A DNA stretch of 64,000 nt from Acanthosoma haemorrhoidale (GCA_930367205.1 OV884012.1:50489239-50553238); one strand, 5' to 3'; shown: positions 13,527-26,889, counted from the first letter of the stretch. Notes: generated from the letters alone by a model not told the origin. Program-made: numbers and translations.

Positions 13527-13786
13527 ACTTTTTTTTCTTAGCTTTCTAATCATAAGATTAAGGATGAGGGGAAAATAAAGGAATATTTGGGTTGAGCGGA
13601 TCCTTGTACCAGGAGCACCTGCTTGAAGGTGGTGTGAGGAAATTAAGGAGTGTGGGAAGCCTCGGTAGAGGTTGATTGTTGCGGTACAGTGGAGAGAGTC
13701 CACTGGTGGCTGGGCCTAGAGTCTCTCTAGGCATGTAGTGCAGTCTTATTTAGTTGGATAGCAGTGATGGGTGCCCGTTAGAGGCT
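13527..13786 (+). repeat. Hairpin-rich repeat, probable 5' UTR of a DUF4780-type non-LTR element (copy A)
   Basis: Its start (T-run, CTTAGCT, then TAAGATTA...AGGGGAAAATAAAGG) matches the start of the DUF4780-type element at 25570-25630. The rest, from TTTGGGTTGAGCGGATC to GATGGGTGCCCGTTAGAGGCT, matches 30605-30808 almost base for base. Three consecutive stem-loops are perfectly kept: CCTCGGTAGAGG (13660-13671), a 7 bp stem CAGTGGA/TCCACTG (13687-13705) and an 8 bp stem GCCTAGAG/CTCTAGGC (13714-13732). I infer a solo 5' end of a related retrotransposon or a short structured retroposon. Confidence 0.6.
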
Positions 13787-16149
13787 ACAGAACTATTTAC
13801 AATTTTCATATCAAATGTAAACCATGAAGTTTCGTGGTATCTAATCTCACGTATATTCAATTAGAATTGTTTAGATTTGCGTGTAAGATATTCCTTAAGT
13901 TTCAGGATAGTTTTAAAAAATCTTTATGATACCTCTTAAATTATGTTTCTGCTTGATATAGAGTAAATCGTTGAGTTTTTACACCAAACAATTTTGCCTC
14001 TTAACGAGCATTAATTTGATTCATATCAAAATAATAATACACGATAATATAACAAATAATTTTTAGAAAACGGAATTTACAGTAAATTCAATAGTTGTTA
14101 TAAAACAAAGAAATTAGACTAAGGGGTTTATGAGATAGTGGTCAATGTAATCCGTCCAGGATATGAAAGTTACTAACTAGAAGGTAGAAGGGAGAAATTA
14201 ATATTTCATTTCTGTAAATAAAAGAAGGTTCTAAACAGGACAGGGGTTCCTAACCCACCCTGCTCTGAATAGGTGAATCAAGGGGGTAAAATTGAAATAA
14301 GTTGCTTTTTACATCACCTATTGTTGGTTTGATTTGTAAGATGGAAAGGAATATGGCGTTTTGCAGGGTTATGGGTGTAAGATTTCGCCTGCGAAATTTT
14401 ATTTTCATACCTTGAAAACCAGTAGACTAGTGGATCTAGAGATCAGTAGCCTTCAATTGTTATCATTTCAGGAGTAGTATGAAGTTTTCGTTTTTTTTTT
14501 AAACTAGGAACCCTTATGTTTTCACCTGCGTTTTCTAGGTTTTGTAGATCTATTGAAGCTAGTGGCGTGGAGTTTTACACGAAGGCCCAATTTGATATTG
14601 TTTCATAAACAATATGGTCACCTCTATAAAACTTGCGTATGTATCATTAACTAATATTTATTAATTAGGTAATATGTTCTGGAAATAATATTAATTTTTA
14701 ATAGACACAATTAAATAAAGGACGCATAAAGTAATATTTATATCTAAAGATATAAAATGGCTCTTCAATTGTAACACTATTTACCTAAGACAATGTTAAT
14801 CCGTATAATAAATAGGTACTTGGATTTCAATTGCCTTATCCTAGTAACCATAAATCTGTATTTTCTGTATTTTCTCAATCTTTAGTTTCTCAATTTTGCG
14901 CTATTTACGGTTAACTGCCAAACCATAGCATTTAGAAAAATAAACATGATTATAAAAACTCATTTTAGAAAAATATATCTTCAACTTTCATGTACTCGAT
15001 TTAAACTCCTTTGAGATCTTCTACCCCAGTTCAGTCTGGTGTAAATGGGTAAAAATAAATGAAAGGTTGTTGCAGGCTACAATATGAGGGACATAATCTT
15101 GGATGAGTGAAAATCTTATGAATCGAAATTAGGGTTTATTCTATCGTTCAGGGAATTCAATTCACTTGCCGAATGACTCAATTTCTACGCTAAAGAATGA
15201 AAATGGAAACAATATCGTACCATTATTGAAAGTGTATGCATACTAGTCGCAAATTCGTTAGTTAATAAGCTGAAGAAAACTGCACATCGAAATTGTATAC
15301 ACTACTACCTGTTCAGTAACGCTCAATTATGAAATCCTCGTGGCCTGAAGCTGGTCTCGCGATGTCTGGACTGTACCATATAGCGAACTTTATGGTGAAG
15401 TGGGTAGAGCTTTGTAGCCCCTGATTTCTCCCTCAGCGAAGGTACATAATAGCGATTAGTATATACATATTGTATGAATGTTGGTATGAGAGTGAACTCT
15501 ACATATTGAGTGAATGGATTTGTGAATAAGTTATGGATGAGCTAATAAATAACAATTATTTATGGTGGATAAATAAATTGTAATTTAACCTGTAAAAAAC
15601 TTTCTTTAAAAAAAAAAAGTATAAGTGCTCACTTCCTTTGTAATTAAAAATTGCTTACGAATTGTCGGTTTAAGTCGTTTGAATGATTACACTGAATCTA
15701 TGTTGGGTGATTAACATATTCTGTACATTTAAATTGTCACTGAATAAGACTTTAACGGTTGTGACGTAGAAAGCGTTGATTCGAGACGGAACAATTAAAC
15801 ACATACCATAAAGTCCCAGTATATCACCGAGCCGGCTAAGAAAAGGTCTCCTATGACGGAAGCCTGGGTCAGAGTCGCTTAAATCTTGCCACCCCAAGGC
15901 CGTTCCCTGCGAGGAATGCCGGGAGAAAATTACTCCCTCACGGTTCCCTTCCAAGTTTGCTTTAGAGGAGATACAGGGGTACCATTGTAGCTGCACCCCT
16001 CCAGTATATACCGCTTAATAGCTAGTCTCTGGCTGTAATAACGCTCCCTTGAAAGGGACACTGCTTCACGCGGCGATAGAAGTCATTAGAATAAAATGAG
16101 TAGAAAGTTTTTATTATTTTAGGTCTATTAAACCAACCCCCAAAACTAC
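13787..16149. other. AT-rich non-coding region
   Basis: No gene recognised. A GC-richer patch lies at about 15830-16080. An isolated A-box-like word, TGGTGAAGTGGG (15393-15404), has no B box at tRNA spacing. Confidence 0.5.
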
Positions 16150-16774
16150 GAACTTAAAAGGTATTTTAGTCAAGTAACCAGTGAATTTAAAATATATGAA
16201 TATTTTCTTAATGATTGGTTTTCTATTTTCTTTTTCTAGTTCTTTAAAATTGAATCATCAACTTTTGTGATCTGGTCGTTAGAATCTTCTAGTTAGTTAA
16301 TGGTTACTAGGGTGTCTGAATCTTCGTTCGGGTGTGTTCTGAGTAATTCAGTTATGACTGTCTGTGGATCTATTTATTTTTCTTCTTATGTGTTAAGAGA
16401 TTGTTCTTGAGTTCGGCTAATGGTGTCAGGTACACAGTTTGTCTTTCTATTTATGTATTTTACCTCAAAATAGAATTCTTCCAGTTGTGAATTCTATCTC
16501 ATTAATTTTTAATTGGGTTCGTTGAAGTTACGGTGCGATTGAGCAGGTTTCTGGTATGGTTATATCCGAAATTTTCTTTCGTAGAGGTAGGGTCCAAAGT
16601 GGACCAGTCTATTGAGAGAAATTTTTTTTCATATGGTAGAGAGGTTTTCCTCAGGTATATTTGGAGTTCTTGATATGTAGGCTATGGGTAAATCTTTTCT
16701 GTCGAACACTTGAGAGAATACTGATTCTATTGAGAAGTTAGATGCTTCTATTGTTAATACAGATTGTTTGGGCT
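16150..16774 (-). pseudogene. Ty3/errantivirus-type pol: RNase H and following region, disabled
   Basis: Read on the minus strand, from 16774 downward, the frames give a typical Ty3-type RNase H: LTIEAS (equivalent of L-T-D-A-S, with the catalytic Asp replaced by Glu), then a VFSQ, DLPIAYISRT, Y-ERKFRI, LMR, QLEEFYFEVKYINRK and P-D-T-I-S-R series. The last is the D-A-L-S-R signature that closes the RNase H region. Frameshifts and stops are scattered through it. It continues the RT part at 17491-17960 after an unrelated insert. Known for the family: this domain degrades the RNA strand during reverse transcription. Here it is clearly dead. Confidence 0.75.
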
Positions 16775-17340
16775 ATATATATTGTAACATTCATGATATT
16801 TGAGCATATCATGGCCAGGAACCTTCACAGATGTGACCAGATGGTAAGCATCTTCCCTTATGCTCTTAGGAGTGGGGATGAGATAAACGGTCAGTCTTAG
16901 CCCAACCGCCTAGAAAAGCGGACTCTTAACAAGCTCCCGAACTGGTGGTGCCATACAGGAAGAGAGGAGAAGAACCAACAGCAGACAGTAACGTTGATTG
17001 GATTATACGGAGATCATCGATTGGGTGATATTGATATTGCTTTTTTTATTATGGATCCATTAAAAGAAATTGAGCTCAAATTTCATGTTTTATGTATTTA
17101 GTAGTAACTAGCCTTGTTCAAAAGGAATTGAATATTTTTTTATATACTTTTGTCAGCACTATATTTAATTATAATTATTTGTTATAACCATTTTATTTGG
17201 AATATATTTCACAATTTATTATTAAGTATAACAATTTGAATTGAAGATCTCATGACGGACCTGCCAAATTAGTTAAGGTAAATTGATCAAATAAATCAGA
17301 AAAAGAAATGGTAAAAAATGAGGTAGGTTTCAATATATAT

Positions 17341-17419
<79 letters not shown>

Positions 17420-17490
17420 GCCGTTATATGGAGCTGTTTTGTTATAAACATTTGGTGTTTTGTTATAAATATTATAAACATTGATTAAAA
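16775..17490. other. Insert of about 715 bp splitting the Ty3-type pol relic
   Basis: The RT half ends in the residues EAFNKLI and the RNase H half resumes at QTVLTIEAS, motifs that lie only about 20 residues apart in intact elements. Everything between is therefore inserted or expanded. It contains an (AT)36 microsatellite and about 500 bases of unrecognised sequence (16790-17330) with no ORF. I found no TIRs or convincing target duplication. Confidence 0.55.
17345..17416. repeat. (AT)36 microsatellite
   Basis: Seventy-two bases of perfect alternating AT, directly beside the Ty3-type pol relic. Confidence 0.95.
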
Positions 17491-17960
17491 TTAGTTTATT
17501 AAAGGCTTCTTTTTAGTCGGAATTTTCAGGATTTATTTTCGAATCTCTTTTTAGTGCTGATGTTAGAGGTTTGGTAATTTTCACGTAATCTGTTATCAGC
17601 GTACGGTACTATTTTTATAAACCAGAGAATTGTTTTTTTGCTTGAATGCCTTTGTTGAGGGGGGTTTTTTTATTGATTCTAGTTTCCACAAATTGGGTTG
17701 GATTCCTTTGTTAGATATTATGTGTCCTGAGTATAGTATTTTCTCCTTACAGAATTTAATCTTGTCTAATCGTGCTCTTTAAGTTTTGAGTTCACTTTTA
17801 ACTGTTCATGGTTATCGGAAAATATGATTATATCGTCCATGTATACCAAGACGTTTTGGATTCTAGAAAATATTATATACATGTCTCAGAACAGGTTCTT
17901 GTTTGAAAAAGATATTCCTTCATCCCATAATTAGTCCAACATGTCAGGCGATGATTTTAT
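17491..17960 (-). pseudogene. Ty3/errantivirus-type pol: reverse transcriptase palm, disabled
   Basis: On the minus strand the catalytic box reads VYMDDIIIFS (plus positions about 17830-17850). It is followed by a segment equivalent to LEKCKF (here DKIKFCKEK), then SGHIISNKGIQPN, a KLESIKK segment and ITKPLTSALKRDSK, the standard order of the RT thumb/connection region in Ty3 elements. At least two frameshifts and several stops break it. Upstream of the catalytic box the match fades within about 100 bases. Confidence 0.75.
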
Positions 17961-20900
17961 AGGGCACGTGGTATGATTAGAGAATGAAGACCTTAGATAC
18001 ATCAGTACAATAATACACTAATGTTTACATTTTCATACGTCAATTCCAAATCCTCCCTGAATTATTGTGCTCTGTGATACTAAAGATTCCAAATCAACCA
18101 CAAGCAACGGCCCCGGGGTGCCGCACCCACAGCAGCAGGGGCTATTTAATCCGATATGACGGAATTGGGATTCTGCGAACAGGCTGACTATTCATGAAAT
18201 CAAGAGAAGTAGATCATTAAGACTGTGAAAAGGAATTTAAGAATTTGTTGTTTTTATAGACACGACATACATATAATATATCAATATAATGTTGAGATCT
18301 TTAATTTTATACCCTGCGCAGTATAATAGGGTGATATTTATTTCTTGATTGGATCTCACGAGACCACTGGCTGTCACAAATTCTTACGGAACCCATAAAG
18401 ATTTCATGCCAAGCTTTATAGATTTAGAAGAGCTGCCAACCCTCCACGGTGTCCCAAAACAGAGGACGATAAAGTCCTTAATAACTGCTTAGAATAAGAC
18501 CATCCAAGAGGACAGATGTGACCTGCCTCTTCAGCTGATTCTAAAAGTATCTTGCAAAACTTCCCTAAAGTTTAAACATTGAAATAAGATTACTAGACCA
18601 AGAAACAACTCCATCTCATACCACCTGGTTCAGGGCCTCACTCGCAAGAAGAAAAACCAAGTATTTTGGCCAACAAAGGCGACATATGGCATAATCGATA
18701 TGCGTGGCGTATAAATGAACAGTAGTAAAGCTAATTAAATTAATAATTTTATTGAGTTTCCATTATTTTTATTTTAAAAAACAAACAAAAATTATATTTG
18801 TCTTTTATGAGCATTTGAAGATCTAAAATTTTACACTCTTCTAAAATTATTTAATTAGTTATTATGTATGGTTACATAGACTTAATCAAGTTTCATAAAA
18901 TTGGTTATATTTTTCATGTCCTCCCAATATCAAAGGGGACCTCCGTGTAAAATTTAATGTATGTAAGGGAACTCACAAATAATAGAACTATAAGGGGGTG
19001 AAAACGTAAGGGTTTCTCGTAAAAAAACAAAAAAGCGACGACACCGTAAAAATGATTGCATTCTCCAAAACAGGACAATTGTTTTAACAAATTTTAAACT
19101 ATTATGTTTAACAAAATTTATTAAAAAGGTAAACCACAAATTATGAAAACTTTCTACCAAGTAGTCCCATGGGTTGACTACTAATTTGATTTTCGCGGCT
19201 GCTTACATTTGTATGAACTTTGGTTCTGATCAGTTATTCGTTAGGATTGGATGAGAGATGAATCACTTGAACAAAAATAACTCAGTTTATAGAAATAATG
19301 GGACATTAAGAATATAATTAGCATAGCAAACAACTAAGGATAGGTACGAAACTGAATAAAGTACTTACAGCCTTACAACCGTAATTTATAGAATTGCTTT
19401 CTGATCAGAGGAGTTTAGAATTTTCTCCCACCACACCCACGACGTAGTTATGACGTTATCAATGTAACTTAAATAATCTTTCTTTTTTGTTCTTTTCCAC
19501 TTTGGAGTTAACCCTTAGCTAATTTTCTTTTGATGCATTTTCTTTTTTTCATTTATGAATGAAATTACATGTCACGTATTATTAGTATTTCCTAACAATA
19601 AATTATTAGTAAATTTATTTATAAATGATACAATAATAATCAATTTTTCAAGCCCCCTTCCCCCCCCCCCGCGGATGCAAGATATTTTGAGTTAGAGTTA
19701 TTGAGATCTTCCTCCAAGCAACACGTGACGTACTCTCAGCGGAAGTTTTATTTGTGTTATTACAATAGTTGTCAGAAATCAGAAACTTTTAGTCCTTCTT
19801 TAATACTCATTTTCCTGCTACCTGGACATTTCTCCTATCCAAAACAGGTAGAGCATTAAACTAGGGTATCAGACACCGAGGTAAACGACTTAATTTTACA
19901 ATTTCTAAGTTTTTATTGTTTTATCGTTTGATTTTATATTGGAAAGTTCAACTATCGTATACCGTATTCATGGCGACAGTACAAATGGTCGTTAACAGAT
20001 ACCATCGTTCAAACGGACCTTGGTAATTGACAAACGTTCCTTTTCCGAATAGCGAAATGAAGCCGAATAACATCAATCCTTCTACTGCTCTAATATAAAA
20101 AAAAAAATAATAAAAGGGGAAGGAATTGGAACAAATACATTCTCGATTACTGTAATACCTCTTACTAACGAACCCTAATATGCTCCCAGGGGGGTTATTA
20201 CGAAATCGTTCTATAAGCTCGACCCAGCTGTAACTCCTACGAAATATTGTTTCGTTTAGAGTCGTACCTTTATAATCCGCGGGTGGCGGATGTGTAGCTT
20301 TGCACGGATATTAGGAAATAGGAGCGCCCCCAGGGGCCTGCCAAGTAATCCATTATGAATAAACATTATTCGCGACGTAATGTAAATACAAATGCTCTTC
20401 TCGCCATTTTCTGGCTGGATCCTCAGGACCAAATCCGTTCCTTGTGTTTTCGAATTTACATCCAGCTTTAATATTATAGCGGGAAAAGCATTCTCAAGCA
20501 TTTTATCATATCTTCTATTATAGTTCTATCAGTCATATCTCTGAGATAAGTCATTTTATCTTGCCAGAAAATTTTTTCTCCGAGTTTCTCGTGAATCCAT
20601 GAGAATCACATTTTAATTTCTCTGAAATGTATCAAAAATATTTGTTTAACATTAACATGTTACTGCTCTTGAAAGTGGCTTTAGTTTCCTTGTTACTCTC
20701 CCTCTCTTAGTTATTCTATTCATTTGCGTTTACGCACACAACGTGAAGGATGTTTATTACCTACAGCCTAATAGAAGTGAATATAAATGAAAATAGTGAG
20801 ATTCTAGACCTGAACTAAATTCAAATGGATAGGTTTGAAATTAACTGATTGAAAATTGTGGACATCACCTAAGACATTAATGTAATTGAATTTGATCTTA

Positions 20901-22958
20901 AAACTAAAATCGATACAGGCAGAATCTATACTCATCTAACTATTTATAATGTGATAACGATTTTGAATTGGTTGATGAGCTCTAAAATCTTCAAAATCAA
21001 CTAAGCATTGTACGAAGCATAAAATATATGCAGGGGTTACGATAATAAAAACTTAACTAACCATAGTATTTTTTATTACAAACAATAGTACTTTATTATA
21101 CCATCACTTTCAAGAGTGATAAATTGAAAATAATAAAATAACACTAACTACACTGGTTTAACAATATCCCTTTTATTAAAAGTATTTCACAAAAGTCATA
21201 CCTACAAGTACCACACCTGTAGCTCACTCATTACTCAATATAGCAATCTTACTTACAAGACTGCTTTTTCCGTTGTCGTGCATTAAAAGTTTATTCATGC
21301 CTTAGAATATGCATGGATATACCACATGAATGTGAGCTGTAACTATTAAATAATAATCTAATGAGCAACCATACAGGCATTTTCTAAGAAACAAACGGAA
21401 AAGCATACTTACTAAGTCCCATGGAACGTATGGTGCAAAATTTTTATGCGAATGCGAAAAATTTAATCATGACTAGTATTATATAGGATCACTGATGCAG
21501 TCCAGTAATGTATAAATGAGAGTTTACCTAAGATATATAAGAGTTACCTACACGTACGTAAGAATGCACACGTACATGAAGGCATTATAATTGAAACTAG
21601 GTCTCAACTAGAATTATATTCAATTATTTTCCACGAATAATAATAATTACATGTATACCCTGCCCAAACAGTGGTTACCACCGGCCCCCATTACACGACT
21701 ATAGCACCCTCTCTTGCTAATATTAAAACCGACGCTCCTGCCTCTCTTGACAATGACTGATTCCCGCCGATACATCACGCTGCTGTGGGACGTTATCGGC
21801 CACATTGTGAGCCACGTTACAGACTTGAAGAGTTTTAATTTGAATATGAGATATTGCTCTCCCGTTAATAACGCATCCGCTGGGCTGTCCCTGACACCCT
21901 TCTACATACACACCCGCCTACACAAACAGCACAGCAGAGGGAAATCTGACAGCGATTAACGAGATGATCGAATATTTTCTGCTCTTCCGAGCTGAGGAAA
22001 TAGATTGGATTACTTGGACAGAATAGGAATCATCATCATATGTTCCTTTGTGATTCAGATCAGCTTCGGTCCTATGAAGGCAATCACGTGCCGTTTTCCA
22101 AAGAACTTCTATCAATCATCTATAGTCCTGATTATAATTTGGCTTAGTAAGCAAGGTCCTGCCCGCTTGTTATTTGTTTTCCAACCCACGGAGAACAAAG
22201 CCAACGCCGTATCTTTGTAGGCAGTTTTCCAGGAAATAGTATCATTTTTAGTCGAGTTCCGCTGTGGAATGTGTATATCAATGAAATTCTACGTGCTTGG
22301 GCATTTATAAATTAATCTAAAGCATCTGAAACTAATGATTTAAAGTTTAAATGGGGCTAAAATCAATATATATTACAGAAGTAAATACAAAAATCTACAT
22401 GAAATATACACGCTCAAAACATTTTCACTAAACTTTTGTAGACACATTCGAGTGCCTCATTACTCAACAGCTTTGATCCTAAACTAAATCCATTCATAAA
22501 AGCCCAAGGGAACATTGCCCATCAGACGATAGAATCTCATTTCATCGCATAATAAAAAGAAATTTGACGAAACTCTGTGACTATGCCCGAGGAGGTAGTC
22601 AGCAGATAACACAGAGCAGTCAAGAGTACTCTGTGTTATCAGCCCGGAAATAACGGTGCCGCCTATTACGATAGTCCTAATATAACGCGAAGGCAATTAA
22701 AGGTAAAAGTCATTTTTAGTCCGTTTATAGCGACGTTTTAGCGGAAACTGAGTATAATCTTCAAAGCTTCAGACCATCATTTTCCTAGAAGCTTTAATGC
22801 CCGTTGTACAGCCTTCAACAGTCCGTTCTATGTGTTTTTTTCATGTGACCGTTTCCTAGGCCTGTTCTGTTTATTTAATTTATGATAATCCCCATTTCGA
22901 CTTATTGACGGACCTTGTCATTAAAACGAAAATGTTTGGTTTTGGCATGTGCATCGAA
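17961..22958. other. Long AT-rich region, no gene recognised
   Basis: Sub-features worth noting: a GC-richer tract at 18110-18180; a decayed coding-like tract at 18380-18730 with residues resembling the C-terminus of a retroelement, but too broken to assign; an 11-C run at 19660-19670; and two GC-richer, low-repeat islands at about 20160-20470 and 21680-21960. The short reading frames over these islands show no known domain. Confidence 0.5.
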
Positions 22959-24265
22959 ATGTCAAAGCGCTGGGCTTTTTAAGTCGCTGAGAAAGTGTAA
23001 ATTATTGAGTGGATGAAATGTAGGGTTTCAATTTATGAAGTATTCTGCGAATTGAAAATTAGCCAATCGACAGTGTCTACATTATAGACATCTTGTCCTT
23101 AAACAAAAAAAAAATTTTTCAAAGCTGAGACTACGTTAAAAAAAATTAAGATGAGTCAACTGAAGGAACTTAAAGATGCATTATTTGAGTGGGTAAGAAT
23201 TCAGCGCAGTCAAAACATTCCCATCAGCAGGCCAATCAGTACGGCGAGAGAAATCTACTGATTTTGGTAACTTATTTAATAAACCAAACTTTTTTTGCTC
23301 TCATTCGTGGATCACACGCTTTCGAAAACAACACAAACTGTGAGCGCTTCAGTATCAGTTACCGAGATTTGGTTACAAAACGTCTGGCCAACACTTCGTC
23401 ACAATTTTGAAGACAACATTCACAGCACTGACTATGAATCTGGTCGATTCGAATAATTTGAAAGTGCGATGTGCCATGGAGGAAAGCTATATAAAAAAAA
23501 GACTTATGGTGATTGTAGCCAATAATGTGACCAGATCTGATAAACAGAAATTTCTGGTTATAGGAAAATAAAAAACGCCGCGGTGCTTCTAGAATATAAA
23601 GATTTTACCCCTTGATTACAAAAAAATAAAAAAGCGTGGATGGTGAGTGAATTTTTTACAGAGTGGTTGAGACAATGGGATAAAAAATTCAGATAACAAA
23701 ATCGGAAAACTTTACTAGTTGTTGACAAATGTCCAACTCAACCAGCCGTACCGCATCTAAAAAAAGTTCAGCTTCAATTTCTTCCCCCAAATGTGACAGT
23801 GTACTACAACCTATGAACCAAGGAATAATTAGAGCCATCGAATCTAGCTAGTGATAAAAATTCAAGAATGGGAAAAAAAATAAACAAAAACATTAGTCAG
23901 TGATGCAATTTTAATGCTGCAGGTTGCCTGGTTCATACAACTGAAAATTGTATTCGGCATGCTGGTTTAAATAAAACGAATTCAGAAACTTTAGAGATTC
24001 CTAATATGACTGACGTGCGTAAATATTTGGAGGGGTTGGGGACCATTTCCTTACATACGTGAAGAAATGATTGATTTCGTGAATGTTGACAATGACTGGT
24101 CTATGAAATAATGAAGTTCATGAGAAAATTGCCGACGCCATAGTGAACGTCCTTCTGTGACTTTGTCGGAAGTCACACAATCATTAAAACAAGTTCGAGT
24201 ATTTGTGTCAGCTACAGCAGAACTTAACGTACCTGAAATTTAAACGGTGTTAAAAATATATGAAA
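22959..24265 (+). pseudogene. Pogo/Tigger-type transposase, disabled
   Basis: Reading across frames, the region gives the family order. An N-terminal helix-turn-helix starts at the ATG with MSKR, followed by EKV and S-TVSTL motifs. A CENP-B-like second DNA-binding region follows. Then come CHGGK, KRLMVIV (beta strand after the first catalytic Asp), KFLVIGK, PRCF, KAWM-SEFF-EWL, and LLVVDKCPTQP, which holds the second Asp. The third catalytic motif, normally QPMDQGI, reads QPMNQGI near 23812-23832, so Asp is changed to Asn. The C-terminal LSEVTQSLKQVRVF segment is also visible. Many stops and frameshifts show it is old. I could not find terminal inverted repeats. Confidence 0.8.
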
Positions 24266-25569
24266 AATAGGCTCCCAGAAGTTACTTCTACTCTTTAAAC
24301 AAAGCAAACAAAAATTTCCAATTTTTTTTCATAACATGAATAAATTTGCAAAAATATTTTACCCTAATGAGTATGTATGTACATTTTATAGTTTATTTGT
24401 GGCAATAAAGCTTGCTTAAATGCTACTTGAAAACAGGCACGCATTATGTATTTTGATTTCCGCTTACTCCGGGTATAGTGATGTCCACTTTTAAGATTCC
24501 CTGGAGCATCGTTATAAACGGAATTTACTGTATCAGAGAATCCAAACAAAGAAGAAACCACATATACACCAAAGCCCTCTTAGAAAACTGTTGTAAAATG
24601 TGGAGCATGAGAGCATGCGGATGATCATTTGCAGTAGTTAGTATGTGAGATATAAATCAAACACAAGGAATTAGCTGAAGAGTTGATAAGCTTTATAGAT
24701 TGCAGAACTACGGAATTTCGTTGAGATAGGATTATCATTTTTTGAAATGGGTCCATCCCAGAAGACATGCTGGAGTCTATCCGGAGGATGTCGCTGTCGA
24801 ATAAAATACTTCACAGTGTTCAGTAAGTACTTGTAGATTTGACGTTTATTGATCAGTTTAGAGTACACGAGACTATTAAATATTAGGCCAATGGCCAGTA
24901 TCTACAGCTAGTTTATCCGTGGATCCCCTAAAAATATTTTTCACACAAACCATGCTCGTACTTTTTAAAAATATTTTAACAAAACAATGGACCAAGAAAT
25001 GAAAAAAAATTGTAAATAACCGAAAGATGGTAAAACAAGAAAAAAAAGTCACCTTCTACATTACTAACTCTATATAAGTGGATATTTATTATTTGTAATA
25101 TTTTAACCATGTAAAAATAGCAGAACTATATATCATGACCAGCATTCTACATGAGAGGTTTTGAAAGTTATCAAAATGGCTTCTTTTTTTAACCTGTTTT
25201 TTTATTCTCTATTAACCAGAACATACTCATCATACTCCATGGTACGTCTTATTTTGAAAATTTAAAATCAATTGGCTCACTTTTACAAGTACTACGGTGG
25301 ATCCAACGGAACAGGCTAAAAAAAGATTTATCCACCTATTTCATAGTTCAGCATTAGTGGTCGTCCAATATTGTTTGTTTTTCTGGATTTATTTTAACAT
25401 GAAATCCTCAGGTCATCATCAACGCCATTGTTTGTAGTTTCAACTTATGGGGAGCCCAACGATGTGAGTCGAAGATAGTACAAGTATGAGAGCTGATCCC
25501 AGAGTTCTTGGAACAGGCCGGGGCCCAGGAGGCACCCCAGTCCTGCATGTCACGTGGTACTTATATATA
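24266..25569. other. AT-rich non-coding region
   Basis: No gene recognised. A GC-richer patch at 25480-25560 lies just ahead of the DUF4780-type element and may be flank or part of its 5' end. Confidence 0.45.
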
Positions 25570-26877
25570 TTGCTTTTTTTTTTCTTAGCTCTCAAATTTT
25601 TAAGATTATAGATAAGGGAAAAATAAAGGTAAGGGGTAATAAAAGGGGGGTAAAATGGGTAGGGTAATGGAAAGACTAGAGAGGGAGACAGGTGCGGGGG
25701 TCTCCTGTACTCGTAGCGGAGGAATCAAGCAATAGTGCCCTACTCACTGCTTGTGAGCTCCCAGTCTGACCTATCCCTACCAACGCCTACTGTCACCTCC
25801 AAGTGGTACCCCCTGGGGCGTCCAATGGATTCGCGGACGACAGAGGCGGGATATCCCCATGGAATCCATGTGGAGATCTCCTAAACACCCAAGCCAAGTG
25901 TAGAGGAGCTCGAGCTGTGGCCGAATGGCAGGGGGTGTATAAAAATGCACTGCCTCTAATCGACCCCCTTGGGGCACCATGCGCACCCCATTGTAATAAA
26001 TTCCCTCTGCAGGGAGCTGGTCAGCTTGATCAGCGGAGAGGACTCAGCCCAGGGGCCTTCAATGGACCTTGACGCTGAGGTAGTGGACGACGAAGCCTCT
26101 ATGAGCTCGCTTGCGACACTTGTAGAGGAGGTAAGCGGACTGGTAATGGAGCCAAAGAGCTCGGCGCCTGGTAGGGACGCTGCATCCAAGGATGTAGGCG
26201 AGACCTCCAAGCACAAGTTCTCGGGAGCCCAGAGGAAGAAGTGGAGGAGGGCAATGTTGGCTGGTCGGCCACCTGAGGATCCGGCTGGACTTCCAGGACC
26301 TTCGGGGTCCTGGAATACGGCAGGGTGTGGGTGCGCTCCAGAGAAAAGGATTAGGTCCTCACCCGGTACCTCTGCGCCTACAGCAAAGAGGCCTAGGGGT
26401 GGGGATACTAGTATTGCATCCTACGCGATTGCTGCCGGAGGAAGCAGGGTGGCGATTATCCCTAGTGGATATCCATCCACTCAGCTGACGAAGGAGAATT
26501 GCGAGGAAATGAAGGGCCAGCTGATGAAATTTGTCGATCAGCTGGAAGAAGAGAAAGGGACACAGGCTGAATTCAGTGGAATTTACCCACATGTGGGAGC
26601 CTGTGTCATAGTCTGCGACAACCAGGAGACCAAGGACAGGTTGTCAACTATAGTACCCAATTTTAAAATCAGTGGGGATCTGGAGCTCCGTGTAGGAAAG
26701 GTGGAGGAGATTCATAAAACCGTGAAGGTAGGAACCTTCATTACAGGAGAAATGCCTCTGGAAGGAGATTTCATGAAGAGGATCAGAACCCAAAACTCTA
26801 GGGTACCTGATATTAGATTATGGAGACTCCTGGGCACCAAGGTGGAGAAGCATGGCTTCTTTGCGACCCTGTCTGCC

Positions 26878-26889
26878 CCAGAGACTAGT
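26878..26889. repeat. Target-site duplication, left (12 bp)
   Basis: CCAGAGACTAGT, repeated exactly at 29933-29944 on the other side of the Jockey-like insertion. Confidence 0.92.

Noticed and set aside
15393..15440. tRNA gene suggested by A-box-like TGGTGAAGTGGG
   Set aside because: No B box 40-60 bases downstream and no cloverleaf pairing.
15670..15996. 108-codon minus-strand frame over a GC-richer patch
   Set aside because: No recognisable domain, no splice or start context that I could support. Left as non-coding.
17296..17481. Frame made of repeated Tyr-Ile
   Set aside because: Direct translation of the (AT)36 microsatellite.
18380..18730. Decayed coding-like tract resembling the C-terminus of a retroelement protein
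   Set aside because: Only a few weak residues (e.g. YRFRRAANPP) suggest it. No ordered set of motifs could be followed across frames.
24671..24868. 65-codon minus-strand frame with RQRHPPDRLQHVFWDGP
   Set aside because: Looks less random than neighbours but matches no family that I know and has no supporting context.
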